Under the pieces are notes generated by a model, which worked only from the letters and a program-made list of their open reading frames with translations, was not told where the DNA came from and searched no databases. The translations under genes and the position numbers were made by a program. A stretch of DNA of 64,000 nucleotides from Armigeres subalbatus (Eukaryota; Arthropoda; Insecta; Diptera; Culicidae): positions 42,812,180 through 42,876,179 of the forward strand of contig NC_085140.1 of the NCBI RefSeq assembly GCF_024139115.2, written 5' to 3'. Of this stretch, positions 33,072 to 45,808 are shown piece by piece (position 1 is the stretch's first letter; each line of letters begins with the position of its first letter).

Positions 33072-34128
33072 TCTGTCCGACATTCTGGCTACGTGTCCAG
33101 CCCACCGCAGTCTTCCGATTTTCGCGGTGTTCCGATGGTTCTCCCAACAGCTTGTCAGTTCGGTACGGCGGCGAACTCTATTCGATCGGAGCGTTTCGCG
33201 GAGTTCAAAGTACGTACGATTTCCTTCCCCGAATTTCTCTGCTGGTATCGTTATCGGAGGTCACCAGTGAGCCGAATTCTTCAACCATCTCAATTTCGTC
33301 ACCACCAATACAAACTCGTGGTGGGTGGCTTACATTGTCCTCTCTTGAGCCTCTTCCTATCATGTACTTCGTCTTCGACGTGTTGATGACTATTCCAATC
33401 CGTTTAGCTTCGCTTTTCAGTCTAATGTAGGCTTCCTCCATCTTCTCAAAGTTACGTGCCATAATATCAATGTCGTCGGCGAAACCAAATAACTGGACGG
33501 ACTTTGTGAAAATCGTACCACTTGTGTCAATCCTAGCTCTTCGTATTACCCCTTCTAAAGCGATGTTAAATAGCAGACACGAAAGACCATCACCTTGCCG
33601 TAACCCTCTGCCCTTTTCGAAGAGACTCGAGAATTCCCCTGAAACTCGAACTACGGACATCACCCGATCCATCATCGTATCAGTTTATCCGGAAATCCGT
33701 GTTCGTGCATTAGCTGCCATAGCTGATTTCGATCGATTGTATTATATGCGGTTTTGAAGTCGATAAATAGATGATGTGTGGGCACGTTGTATTCGCGGCA
33801 TTTCTGCAATACCTGACGTACGGCGAACACCTGATCTGTGGTAGAGCGTTCACCCATAAATCCCGCCTGGTACTGCCCCACGAACTCTTTTGCAATTGGT
33901 GTTAGTCGGCGGCATACAATTTGGGAGAGTACCTTGTAGGCGGCGTTCAGCAATGTGATTGCGCGGTAGTTGCTACAATTCAGATTATCGCCCTTTTTGT
34001 AGATGGGACACACGACACCTTCCATCCACTCCTGCGGTAAAACTTCCTCCTCCCAAATCTTGGTAATTACCTAGTGCAGCGTTCTAGCCAGTGTCTCACC
34101 ATTGTGTTTAAACAGCTCTCACCTTGGC
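33072..34128 (-). pseudogene. RTE-clade LINE relic A, 5'-truncated
   Basis: From 34128 down, the minus strand encodes IWEEEVLPQEWMEGVVCPIY and YRAITLLNAAYKVLSQIVCR, then the GERSTTDQVFAVRQVL, LFIDFKTAYNTID and GLRQGDGLSCLLFN motifs, then the catalytic box as FADDIDIM. The C-terminal GRLRWAGHVARM motif is near 33090. A frameshift lies near 33675 and a deletion of about 200 bp near 33155 removes part of the C-terminal domain. Its sequence is close to copy B (52419-53721). Assignment to RTE rests on the C-terminal YKTLIRPVxLYG and RWAGHVxRM motifs of the family. Confidence 0.85.
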
Positions 34129-34289
34129 ATGGTATTGATAATTACAGAATTTCCCCATGTGTAAGTCGGCTCACGCCTTTCAAATGAATGGATTTCATGA
34201 CACTTGATTTTGTTTTTATATATTTTAACGGGCACGGCAAATGCTGGATAAAGCGTACCATTGGTACTTCGCGAATCTGGATGGAATAT

Positions 34290-37078
34290 AATAGAACCGC
34301 GGTCCTTAGCCTCTCACTCAGCAACTTCTATCCCTACCTCCTCGTGGCGCTGGCCGGGATACGAGCAACTTTAGGGAAGATCCGGTAATCAACCCCTGAC
34401 TGGGAAGGGGGATTTGCTCCTCTCTGGAGGTGCAAATCTGGTCGAGCATCTGTCCTCCATGTTAAGAGCGGCTGATCATTCATCGTCCGAGTGCCAGCGA
34501 GGGACTCTAAACTAAACTGTGCATATCATGCTGCATCGTGTCAGCATCGAGAAGGCAGCACTTTCAACGCGATGTAGGTAGCGCAACCCTGGTAAGGTTG
34601 CAGGAAACAGGAAACACGGTGGCCCAGAACTGGAGAACGTGAATTCCGAGCGGTGGATCCCATAGCGAACGCTTGATTCAAGAACCACATCTACTATAGC
34701 GGCGGTGACAGAGCAGAACGAGGAGTTGGCTTCATGTTGATCGGAAAGCACATGAAGTGTGTTATCCGGTGGAAGCCGATAAGCGACCGCATTTGCATGT
34801 TGAGAATGAAGAGCAAATTCTTCAACTACTATAGCCTGATCAGCATATATGTCCCAACGAACAATAAGCCTGATGAGGTGAAGAATGAGTACTATGAGAG
34901 CCTCGAAAAGGCCTACGGAGAGTGCCCAACACATGATGTAAAGATTGTAATCGGGGATGCAAATGCGCAGATCGGAAGAGAAAGTTTCTTTCGCCCTGTC
35001 ATTGTACGGAAAGCCTTCATTCCGCTACCAACGATAATGGTCTGCGACTTGTAACCTTTGCTGCTTCTAGAGGGATGGCAATAAGCAGTACCTACTTCGC
35101 ACGTAAGAATATCCGCAAACACACCTGGCAACATCCGAGTGGAGACACTTGCTCACAGATAGACCACGTGCTGGTCGACGGACGACATTTCTCGGATGTT
35201 ATAGATGTAAGATCCTTCAGAGGTCCGAACATCGACTCGGATCACTATCTTGTAGTTGCAAAAATTCGGGCGTGACTTTCCAGCGTCACGAATTCACGAA
35301 ACAACAGAACGATGCGTTTCAATATCCAACGCTTGTCAGTTGAACGAGTTGCTGAACAGTACCACCAGAAGCTGAACGAGCGGATAGGAGATGGCACCGG
35401 ATCTGGCGTCGTCAACAGATTGTGGAAAAATATCCACGAAGCTGTGGTTACAACAGCGCAGGAAGTGTTAGGCACTGCACTGCGACGCCATTTGCATGTT
35501 GATGGACGCCAAGTAAAGCTGCTGGGATAGACGAGATCTCGGTCGAGCTTCTCAAACACGGAAGTGAGCAGCTGCATCAATCAATCCACCACATTATCCA
35601 GAAAATATGGTAGGATGAAGAACTGCCTGCCGGCTGGTTGGATGGCATCATGTGCCCAATCTATAAGAAGGGCACAAACTAGAGTGTGCTAATTACAGAG
35701 GGGTCACTCTTCTGAACTCGACGTACAAAATCCTATCGCGTATCCGTAGACCGCTTGAGAAGTCCTTCGTCGGCGAATACCAGGCAGGTTTTCGTGAGGG
35801 CCGATCAACGACGGATCAAATGTTTAGCCTGCGGATGATCCTTGACATATTCAGGGAGTACAACTTGTAGACTCACCGTCTGTTCGTTGATTTCAAAGTG
35901 GCGTACGATTCAGTGAAAAGAAATAAGCTGTGGCAGATAAAGTCCGAACATGGTTTTCCGGCGAAACTGATTAGGCTGATACTTGCAACGCTGGATGGCT
36001 TGAAAACAAGTATTCGGATTGCAGACGAAGTGCCAATCTCGTTTGTGACCTTAGACGGATTGAAGCAGGGTGATGCACTCTCGAATTTATTGTTCAACAT
36101 TGCACTCGAAGGCACTATTAGGAGATCTGGCGTGCAGAGAAACGGCACTATTATCACACGGTCGCATATGCTCCTGGGTTTTGCGGACGATTTAGACCTT
36201 ATTGGAATCGATCGCAGAGCAGTAGTGGAGGCTTTTGTCCCACTGAAGAGGGAGACAGCGAGGATAGGCTTAACCATTAACTCTACCAAGATAAAGTACA
36301 TGGTGGCAGGTAGAGATAGGGGAAGACCTAGTGGTGTTGGTGCAGAGGTAGTGCTTGATGGGGATGTGTTTGAAATTGTTGTAGAATTTGTTTACCTTGA
36401 AACGCTTGTGACATGTGACAATGACGTTTCCCGTGAAGTGAAAAGACGTATTCCTGCTGCGAATAGGGCCTTTTTGAACCCCCCTCCCCACTATGTCACA
36501 CGTTTTGTACGAAGCTTCTGAAAATTTTGTATGGGTCGTCACACTTCACTAAACCCCTCTTCCCCCTCTAAGCGTTACGTAATTTGTGGACATTCCACTA
36601 TACAAAACTCTGATTCTACCAGTGGCCCTTTATGGACATGAAGCATGGAAAGAGGCGGACCGGAGAGCCTTCGGAGTTTTCTAGCGAAAAGTGCTGCATA
36701 CAGTACTTGGAGGGAAACCAGAAAATGGTGTGTTGCGCAGATGCATGAATCATGAGCTGTATCAAGTATACAAAGATGAAAATATTGTGAATTGTATAAA
36801 ATACGGCAGACTTCAGTGGGCTGGTCACTTTGTGTGAATGTCGGAAGAAAGAATAGCGAAAACAATATTCATCAGAGAACCAGATAGGGGCCGGTGACTT
36901 CGTGGAAGGCCACGAACACGCTGGCTACTCGCGGTTGAATCGGATCTGGGGACCCTGAACGATTGGGGAAACTAGAGGAACATCGCCCAAGACCGATGAT
37001 TATGGAGCTCTACAATATGCCAGGCATAGGTGTATCAACGCTATAGCCAACCAGGTATCCAGGTAGGTATCTATAAAA
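34290..37078 (+). pseudogene. RTE-clade LINE relic C, nearly full length
   Basis: The order is as follows. First comes an untranslated or worn 5' part. The apurinic-type endonuclease follows, with ISIYVPTNNKPDEVKNEYYE, VIGDANAQIG near 34950, QIDHVLVDG near 35160 and the SDHYLV catalytic histidine block near 35240. A linker leads to RT, with GRSTTDQM near 35800, VDFKVAYDSV, GLKQGDALSNLLFN near 36065 and LGFADDLDLI near 36180. The C-terminal domain (LILPVALYGHEAW, GRLQWAGHF) follows to about 37020. Frameshifts (for example near 35020) and several stops kill it. A MITE replaces about 50 codons at 36473-36598. The 3' end carries GGTATCCAGGTAGGTATC, a short repeated tail. Confidence 0.85.
36473..36598. 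mobile_element. PIF/Harbinger-like MITE fragment inside LINE relic C
   Basis: The right side GCGTTACGTAATTTGTGGAC matches the termini at 27190 and 43732, and C-rich blocks (CCCCCCTCCCC, CCCCTCTTCCCCCT) lie inside both ends. It interrupts the LINE just after AANRAF, and the LINE resumes at YKTLILPVALYG, so some LINE sequence was lost with the insertion. Confidence 0.55.
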
Positions 37079-37089
37079 AATGTTTTGGA

Positions 37090-37700
37090 AATTCCAGTTT
37101 GCCCTTATACCTCGTTCGGTTGGAATGGTCATTTGACCGAATAGGTCATGTGGCCGAAAATGCCATAACGTAATAGTCGTTTGACAGAAAGGGCAATTTG
37201 GCTAAAAATTTCATTTGGCCGAACTGAATAATGCCAAAAATATCGACCTGTTCTGCCGAATAACATTTTTGCTAAATAGCTTCTGCGAGCTGACATTATT
37301 ACCAGAGGTCTGTCTTAGCATATGAACGCCATTTGACAGTGACAATTTAAACAGTTATAATATCTACATATTTTGTCGTTGTTTTTGTTTTCATTGAAAA
37401 ATTGGGTTGGATTTTTTTTTTTGTTTTAATACAGAATCTAGGGGGAAGAGGTGTACCAAAAAGTTACCCTATTTATAGGGAATTTATGACGAAATGCTAC
37501 GATGGGGGAGGGGTAGGGGTTTTAAAAATGGGCAAACATATGCTACATCATTTATGAACGTTCTTTCAATAGGCCGAAGATGATTTGGCTGAAAATGTTA
37601 TTCTTTTCCGGCTGAACTGGTAAATACCGTTTGACCGAACAGGTCATTTGACCGAAAATGTCGTTTGGCTGAAAATGTAATTTGGTCGAAATGGGCATAC
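37090..37700. repeat. Scattered pieces of the 17-bp repeat
   Basis: 37118-37295 and 37560-37700 carry diverged units such as GAATAGGTCATTTGACCGAAAATG, on the same pattern as 5780-6030. Between them (37300-37555) lies AT-rich DNA with a G-rich block, AGGGGGAAGAGG, near 37439. Confidence 0.6.
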
Positions 37701-39060
37701 GGCCGTAATTTACTCTCATACAGTAGTACAGGCTTGTACCACCTACGATTTTGTGCGTATTGCTCAATGCTAATGCTAATGCTAACATTTTTTTTCTCAA
37801 TTTTATGGTTTCGAGATTTGAATAAAAATAATTTTAAAGATGATAATATTATATTCGAACACACAAATTTCGCAGAACACCAGCCCTTCTGAGGGTTAAT
37901 GCAGCTACTGCAGCAAACTGAAAATTTGTTTGGGGATGGGAGAGTTTTTTTTTAATTTCAAACAAAAAACGAAGCTAACGGAGCGATACACCGAGAGGAA
38001 CATGTACGAATAAAGCACTAGAAGGAGCAACAACATTGTGAATAAATAACAGGTAAAATTTGCCGTGTTGTTAGAAGCGGTGACGGTGGAATGGAAAGTA
38101 CATGCAAACTTTCCCAAACGGAAACTGTTGATGGAGCTTGTTGGAGCGTTGCTTTTTAATTCATTTTCCATGCACCGGAGTGATCATTGTCGCCAGCAGC
38201 AGCGGCTGAAACGCTGAAACGGGCGAACGAGCATGCACACCAGGTGAACCATGTTGGCACACAAATCACGTCAAAAGCATTGCTTTTGTCGACTAAAAGG
38301 TAAAACGCCCCATAGAGAAGGCGGAATTTTCCATATCAAGTTGAAAATGAGCTAATGAAGGAATTAAACATTTGAGAACATCCTATAAATCATACAAAAG
38401 CAGAACAATTAGGAAAAAGTTTTGCAAAACAATCCAAATTGTTTACAATTTGTGAAAAAGTTATTGACTAATTTTCTATAAAATATATGACAATTTTCAA
38501 TCGAACAATAAAAATGAAAAAAAAAGTGAAAACTGTTAGATTATTAAACGATTTAAAGAGGCTTAAATTAAATGAGAAAAAATGAAAACTATACATTTTC
38601 ATCATAAAAAACTTCTTTTTATAATGCACTCATACAGTAAGTAACATCTTTTCAATTTTCTTATTTTTTGAATGAAAAACTTATAGTTTTCTTTTATATT
38701 TGTATTGAACTTTGTTTTACAGAATAATTTCATTGTATAAGTTTCTATTGCAGTTCAGAAAAGTTAGTTTCATCCTATAGTTACAGCTGAGGAAAGCTTT
38801 AAAATTGCAATTCTCCATTGAAAAATCAATAAATTTTTAATAGATAGATTGTTATGCTGCCCTTTTTCATAGTTACCACATGGCAACTGCCTCATATTGA
38901 TTAGAATTAATAGGTTTTCAGGATTTAGAGACTACCAGAGCTACTACTCTGACTGCTCAGTAGGAATTTCCGAACCGATCGACCACTCGATGAATGGGAT
39001 GACACAAAGAAAAACTAAACTAAAGGAAACTGGGCTACGAACAATAGACGGTCAAAGCTA
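37701..39060. other. No recognised feature
   Basis: This is AT-rich, non-repetitive DNA. If 39066-39350 is an exon, this is its downstream intron on the minus strand. Confidence 0.4.
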
Positions 39061-39065
39061 CTTAC

Positions 39066-39350
39066 CCGTAGGCTGCCTGTATTGCGTCGATCTCCGGACA
39101 GGGGCATCATTCCGATTCCGCTAGCGATTGGGACCACGGTGCCGCCACCGGTTCGTATCCCCTGGCCCAGTGTGGCTCTGTTATTGAAGTGGTGTGATGT
39201 TGTTGTTGTTTGTTGTTTGTGTCGGTAATTAGGAATGGTTGTGTGGTTCAAAGTGATTCGAATTGACCCCAAGTTGTGGACGTCGTCAGGGTTGTTGTTT
39301 GTTCGATCCGCATGTTGAAGTTGTACATCCATCAGTAGCATAGACCACAT
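39066..39350 (-). CDS. Exon-like open frame ending on a splice donor, function unknown
   Basis: On the minus strand a 95-codon frame starts at ATG 39348-39350 (MWSMLLMDVQLQHADRT). It has an N/H/T-rich middle (YRHKQQTTTTSHHFNN) and ends LSGDRRNTGSLR. The next bases, GTAAGTAG from 39065 downward, are a strong consensus 5' splice site directly after an in-frame arginine codon. The composition (TGGGTVVPIASGIGMMP) looks like a real disordered protein segment rather than a transposon. The start is uncertain; the exon might begin elsewhere. No partner exon is found, as expected if introns are long. Confidence 0.4.
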
Positions 39351-42119
39351 ACATTATAAAGCCCCCAAATCGACGCCATGGAGTTTACCCGCATGTGTGT
39401 TCAGTGGTGTTTTGTTGGTTGGGCGAGGAGATCAGCGGTCGGGCGGTCGTGCAAGAGGTTTGTACATATTTTTTTGATTCGTTTGAAATGAGAGAAAAAG
39501 CAGACATGGAAAAAACGTACATCAATCAAAAAATATATATCGAAAAAAGGTATGGAAATTAAAAACTAGAGAAACGGAACGAATGGACTGAAATGCGGAA
39601 ATGCAAGAAGAATGGAGTAAACTAACGTGATACGTGGCGAGAGCGAGTGAGTGGGTGTGTAAATATTGTGTCGTTTTATTTGGGGAACTCTTTTTATTTG
39701 CATTTGGCATAGAAAAAAGGGAGGCACGAGACAACGAACGAGCGAGCGAGTTTAGAGAATTAGGGAAATACAGGAGGCAAGCGGTTGCATCAATTGATTG
39801 TATATCAATTGTTTATCGAATTCATGCTGTGCTATGCTGGTACCTAAATATAAATAAAAAAAAGTTTTGAATGAGTTGTATGAAGATGATTGTGTTGAAT
39901 GCTCAATGTTGGACAAATTTGAAATAAATTGATTTTAAATGTTAATGGCCATTGATTGAAAAAAACATTTCTGATGTTGGGCACAAGTGATGTATTTCTT
40001 GCGGAGAATGTTCTAAGATGATTTAAAATCTTACGCAGAAATGTTCTTCGAGTATGTTTCTCATTTTTTTAAGGTCCACATTGTATCTAATGGGCATCTA
40101 TCAATTTTGCTGAAAAAAACCTTCTGAGACAGGAAAAGTTGACTATTTTTTAAGCTAAATAGATATAGATGAAAATACCTCAACTGTGACGAATAAATTT
40201 ATTTCAAAACCACATTAGCAAAGAAACGAAACTATTAACTTTCAAATTCGAAGTTTCATCATTACTTCACATGAATGATACTTAAACAAAGAGCATCTGC
40301 AAGGCGGTAGAAGTTGTGAAAGAATTCAAGATTGCTTTCCTTCACGTGCAGTTAGATTGGAAAAAGTACTTAATCTGGATAGATAAATTCTTCCGATAGG
40401 TTAAGATGGGAGTGTTGGCGTTGTACTTCTTTCCTCCTTATGCCAATGAATGCTCGAGGGTGTATTTTCTCTAGGGAAAGTCGTAAATAGCACGACCCTT
40501 CAAATTTAATAATTGTAAGCTTGTACAAGTCGTTACTATAACAGTAAAATGTAAGGTACACCTTCAGAAAACAGCATTTGATGAGGTAACATTTCCATAC
40601 TATGGAACATTGCTGTCCCTTAACTAATTTGGTATCAGGTCAAATAAAAAAGATCTTATTTTTACGATGCCAATTCGTGGTTAATTTAATAATCATGAAG
40701 GCGAATCGATTATATAAGCATTCATGTCACCGATCAATCGATGCTATCGAGAACCAAAAGTAATTTAAAAAATTACCCACTCCATCTACCGGCTAAATTT
40801 CATTACCCAAAACGATGCCATTCAACTATTTGATGTACAGACAAAAGACCATCTTCAGTGACTGACCGACTGGTTCTCAAGGACGACGATGACGACGACC
40901 GGTCGAGGACGATGGCGACTAAAAGTCAAACTCAACCACCCGCGTCAAATAAGCAAAATTCATTTAGTGAGCTGGAAATTCGATGTCGACAAACTTTGAG
41001 CGTGGCATGTACTTGGGGTGGAGCTTTTCGCTATTTTGAGTTTTACCCTCTTGCGGCGTATTTTTTTTGGGGCTTTTGCTTGACGATAACGTAGATTGCG
41101 AACTATGGAGTGCCGTTTTTCTCACCCTCATAATCACCATCGCCGTCGCGGCATCGTTATCGTTGTCGTTGGTCGTGTCATCTATAGCAATAGCAAACGA
41201 TGGCGATGATGTGGACTATGTTGTTCATCATCGTTATGTTCTGTATACAGGAAGGGAGGAGGGATACCGTCTTTTCTGCCGGTTACTGTGACAGCATCGG
41301 AAAGGGTCGTTGTTTGCTATCATGATTTGCGGAATTTTCACCTGGAAAGTTAATTGTATTTGGATGATAAACTTTTTCAAGTGTCGGATCCTGGTCGTTG
41401 ATTTAACACCATAATAATTAGAATACTCTGCCTAGACAGATTAGACGCCCACATTTATAAACCTTTGCTTTTAATGAGTAAATCAAATTTATGTTTGCAC
41501 CAAATCATCGTAACATCATAGCAGTGAAAAATTGACCAATAATAGTTCGTCATTTCCAATTTGAAAGACCGCACCCACTGCTTCATATATTTCCCTCCAT
41601 CATTTGATTTAGTCTAATTTCAATTCGCACAAATCGCATTATAGACCGATGATGACTACTCAATGCGCAAAATGTTTCATCCATTCCGAGAATATAATAT
41701 GCACGCACATATGGACTTCGTCCACCATAGCTTCGGCGAATTCCAATCCAATTCAATAGCTTTACAACTCGAACAGAAAAGTTTTTGAGAACTACACATC
41801 ATTATATTTAATTTTGTTGTCTCATACTATTTAGTGGAGTGTATCTACAAAAAACCATAACCATAGTCGTCGTAATCAACATATTTTTTTCTAATTTAGG
41901 TGCATGCCTTGGAAGGAGGTTTAATTCATAAAAATAAAAAAAAATATTTAGTGAAAAAATGAGAAATTTTTATTAGGGTTTGGCATATGAATGGTATTTT
42001 TATATGGATTATAAATTCATTGATTGATTCGTTCACGATCTACCCAACATTCACTCAAAACACGACATAACAAAAAATATACAAACACATGAAGCTTATA
42101 GCTCTTTTTTTGAAGCTTA
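39351..42119. other. Mostly unique DNA without recognised genes
   Basis: 40858-41094 is a frame with an Asp run (KDDDDDDRS) from a GAC-rich stretch near 40880, followed by hydrophobic residues; its neighbour at 41067-41291 overlaps it in another frame. Neither is supported. The rest is AT-rich. Confidence 0.35.
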
Positions 42120-42122
42120 TAA

Positions 42123-43757
42123 GGGTCTGTTCACAAATTACGTAACGAAAAAGTTTTTAACCCCCTTCCTCCCCCACGTAACAAAAAATAATTTTTTTTG
42201 TACCTCCTCCCTCCTCCATAAAACGCGTAGGTTTAGGATAATAACAGGTATTCTCAACACATGATCAAAAACCAGGGATTGAAATATTATTCTATTCCAT
42301 TCCAATCAGACTATTATACAATGTAGCTAATTGAAGTTCGACAGAAATTCCATTTCAGAAAAACACCAAAGCCCATTAGTCTGTCGCCAAAGCTGGTTTC
42401 TTATGGAATTCAATGATGCTACCAAATCCTGAAAGTTGCACCAGAAAATGTATAATCAGTTTTCAGCTCACATATATCTAAAATACGAAATTTTTATTTC
42501 CCCGTTCTGAAGTCCTGTAAACCTTTTGAAAACACATAAGAACAAAATCCGTCAACAAGCTTTCCGAGGTGTAAGGCCACTTGCAAATAGCTCGTGTACT
42601 GCCGTTCTAGGAATGCTTGTACTTAATTGGAAATGACCATTAAGTACTTTGTGGTTTGAGCGTACATGATTTTGGAAAGCAAATTCCTGCTAAAACAAGT
42701 ATTTCATGGGAAATCACGGAATGTATTTGAAAAAGCTTAGCCAATGATATAAGGTCCAGAATTAAGAAAATGGCATTTGAGTCCTCAATTTGCATTGCTA
42801 GCGTCCTACTTGAGGGAAATTTGAAATACAGGGCTGTTAAAAAACTAATTTTTATTGAAATCAGTCTGGTTTTTGTTCGGAAATAGGATTTGAGACAATA
42901 AGTCACTATTACAATATTTTAACGGGTCAGTCCTGGTATTTGCTTGATTTTTATTTTGACTAATACAATCAGCATATATCTCATAATGCCTATTTATTTT
43001 TTATTTTTCACGTCGTTAGAATGGTTGGCCCCTTCTCAAAATTGAAACTATCTAAGTTGCCTCTATTACCTTTGACTTGGTTTGGAATTCCTAATCAGAA
43101 AACAAAATTCCAATAAGTGTTGTCCCATAAAATAACATAATTTGCAGAAATGGTGAATATTCATCGCGAGACCCAGGAATTCAGCAAACATATGGCAAAC
43201 AGACTTGACGTTATTTTCAATAATTTTTCGAGCACAGTTCGGTATCTTTAGGGATTTTTGAAACATATATAGGGGAACTGTTCTGTTTTACAGCTCACTG
43301 ACCATATTCATCTCATCTCGAAACAAAGAAATACGGTACCAATTTCGTTGCTTCTTTCTGTTAACATGCGTGCTCACTGCTGAAAAAATCACATAAATAA
43401 GAAACAAGTCAAATTTCTTCTCATTGCTTTGTTTTTCGTGGGATGAATATCGGAGCTATGAGATGAAGTCCAGGAGCAGTAACCCTATCAAAATAGACAA
43501 CTTTTGAGACAAAAAGTAAAAATCTACTGAGGCTAATATGAGACAATTATGTGTGGAAGGGATTCATCGTCTTGATTAAGACATATTAGCTTTCATATAA
43601 AATAAATTCACATTAAAAGAAACATGAAAAAAAATTCACCGTATGCGCAACATTTGATAGCACCCACCCCCTCCCTTATATTTAGTGTAAGAAAATATAA
43701 CGCAAGCTGTGCCTTCCTCCTCTCCCCAGACGCGTTACGTAATTTGTGAACAGACCC
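42123..43757. mobile_element. 1.6-kb PIF/Harbinger-like non-autonomous element
   Basis: The left terminus GGGTCTGTTCACAAATTACG and the complement of the right terminus are identical for more than 20 bases. TAA flanks both ends (42120-42122 and 43758-43760). A TAA/TWA 3-bp TSD with a G-rich start fits PIF/Harbinger. Behind each terminus lies a C-rich tract (CCCCCTTCCTCCCCC; CCACCCCCTCCC on the other side). The interior has two minus-strand frames of 88 and 66 codons without DDE-type or Myb-like motifs, so it is probably non-autonomous. Confidence 0.82.
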
Positions 43758-43760
43758 TAA

Positions 43761-44856
43761 CTCTTTTTTCGATCTGGAAAAAGTGGTCCAATTTTAGCCT
43801 CGCTTTACTAAGTTAGATTTTCTGAGAGAACCATAGTTGCACGAAACAAGAAGGCTAGTGTTGCTTTTGCGAGTTTGCGAAATATTTGGAGATCCATTCA
43901 GGTAATCAAATTATCAACTTTTGGATATTCAACTCTAACGCCAACGAGACTTGGTGTGTCGAGATCACACAGAACCTGTAAGTATTAATCAGTCGATGTC
44001 TATGTTTATTATTCGAGTGTGGTAGCCCCAAAAATGGATCTTGAATTCAGGCCTCATCACCGATGCAACAGAATTTTGAGAGCGTAGATTGAGGTGGGTT
44101 GCATACACATTACGAAACAGCGGATATGAAATCTGTATGCAAGCATTGCACTAGAATTCGATAGAACATCGCAACAGAGTTGGACCGAGGGGCTCGTGGA
44201 GACGAAGCCTCATCAAAGAAAAAATTGTAAGCGCCAAAAATCTCACTTGTTCCCAGGTCAAGGCTAAAGCGAGCATCCGCCCAAGTTGGGATTTTTTTTT
44301 CGTTGCCTTATCTGGACCAATATTTGAAAAGGATGTAACAATCAATATGTATTCTTTCCAGTTATGTATGTAAACGAGGAACCGGAAAGAATAAATTTTG
44401 GCTATTGCGCCCTCGTTTTACTCAAAAATAGATGGGCAGAGTGGTTAGAGTGCCTAAGTGAGATTGTGCGACAGAGAAATTAATTCATGAACGCATAAAA
44501 GTGCCAACGGCATTTTTAATCTCGTGACAAACCTATGGTGCCAGGCCTGTTACACCACCATCGATCGTTTTCAACTCCGTTTGGAGGCATTTTCCATTTT
44601 CCAGCATTTTCCGAGGATCACATTATTGAGTGGTCGATCATGCCCAATTCAAACATAGCTCCGGCCGTAAACCGGAAACCACAGTAGGAAACTATGGCGT
44701 GCAAGGCGCGCTCTATTACCAGTAAACTGGCTCGGACAAGAACACAGAACTCCCCGCAGGCATGATGACGTGAAGAAGAACGTCAACCATTTTGATAGTT
44801 TTTTTCTCAGTTTCTCAGTCTCAGTGAATTTTTAATGAACTTTTTACACAGATCAA
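43761..44856. other. No recognised feature
   Basis: There is an A-box-like GGGCAGAGTGGTTAGAGTGC near 44430 without a convincing B-box, so it is not called as a tRNA or SINE. The rest is undistinguished. Confidence 0.35.
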
Positions 44857-45255
44857 TAGACTTGTGCAGGGGTTCATCAATTTCACTCACCCAATGGATT
44901 TTAACATTTGAGCGGAGTATTCACTTGAACAAAAGTCAATTTTGCGTTAATTATACGACCCGCTCGATTGTACAGACCAAGATGAATACACTACTAGGTG
45001 CTGCAATCTGCCAAGTTTATGGAAAAAGGGGGGGGGGTATGAAAAATTCATTTTCAGTGCAAAACGACAACAAACCCGCTGGCTCTCCCATACTAAAATC
45101 CAAGATGGCTGAATCGTGAATTTGGCAGATTGGAACACCTAATGGTGTATTCTTCTTGGTACAGACTAGTGCAGAATGAACCTCTTTGCTGAATTGTCAA
45201 AATCTTTCGGGTGAGTGAATTTTCATTCATTCGATGAACACCTTGCACAGGTCTA
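44857..45255. mobile_element. hAT-like MITE with TAGACYTGTGCA termini
   Basis: The left end TAGACTTGTGCAGGGGTTCA and the complement of the right end (TAGACCTGTGCAAGGTGTTC) match, and the similarity continues through TTCACTCACCC and GATTTTRACA. The 8 bases on each side do not match, so the TSD is lost. A partial left end of the same family lies at about 45338-45430 and a right end at 51800-51929. Confidence 0.7.
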
Positions 45256-45337
45256 TGCAGGAATGATGTGTTTCTCATACGTACGAATGGTACCGAAATG
45301 ATCTTTTTACATATTGGTTCATTTCATACGAATTCTA

Positions 45338-45430
45338 CAGACATGTGCAGGGGTTCAATTCACTCATCTAATGAATTTTGACATTTGAGCTATTCACTCG
45401 AACAAACGTTCATTTTGAGTCCAATTTCTA
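45338..45430 (+). mobile_element. Partial copy of the TAGACYTGTGCA MITE
   Basis: CAGACATGTGCAGGGGTTCA, then ATTTTGACATTTGAGCTATTCACTCGAAC, repeat the left arm of 44857-45255. No right end follows. Confidence 0.6.
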
Positions 45431-45808
45431 CGTCAGAATTTCTTGGGGGATTTTATTTTGCATTGGTTTATTCGGCTATTCGAAGATAGCTGATCAAAAA
45501 TGATCAGAAAAAATCATTTTAAGTCGGATATTGTGCAACTCTTCAGGGAATACTTATTAGCACATATTAGTTGAATAAGTTTTCGCGCAAAGCTGGTTTA
45601 TTCATCCCCCTCAACTAGGCTAAATCCCCCTCAACTAGGCTAAATGCCTGCACCTTGATCTTCACGCTTCCCTTCAAATCCGCAACATTTGCGCTTTAAT
45701 TCTTCTACACTTGCTGCTTCTTAAAATGCTTATTTTTTTCAAGACCTTCCCTGTTTTCTGGATCTTGCACTTCATAATCGCCACGCCATTACCGGTTTCG
45801 CGTAATGG

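Noticed and set aside
40858..41291. Asp-rich frame followed by a hydrophobic frame
   Set aside because: The Asp run is a GAC/GAT microsatellite; the two frames are out of phase and unsupported.
44425..44500. tRNA-like GGGCAGAGTGGTTAGAGTGC
   Set aside because: No B-box (GGTTCRANYCC) at the right distance and no cloverleaf can be drawn.
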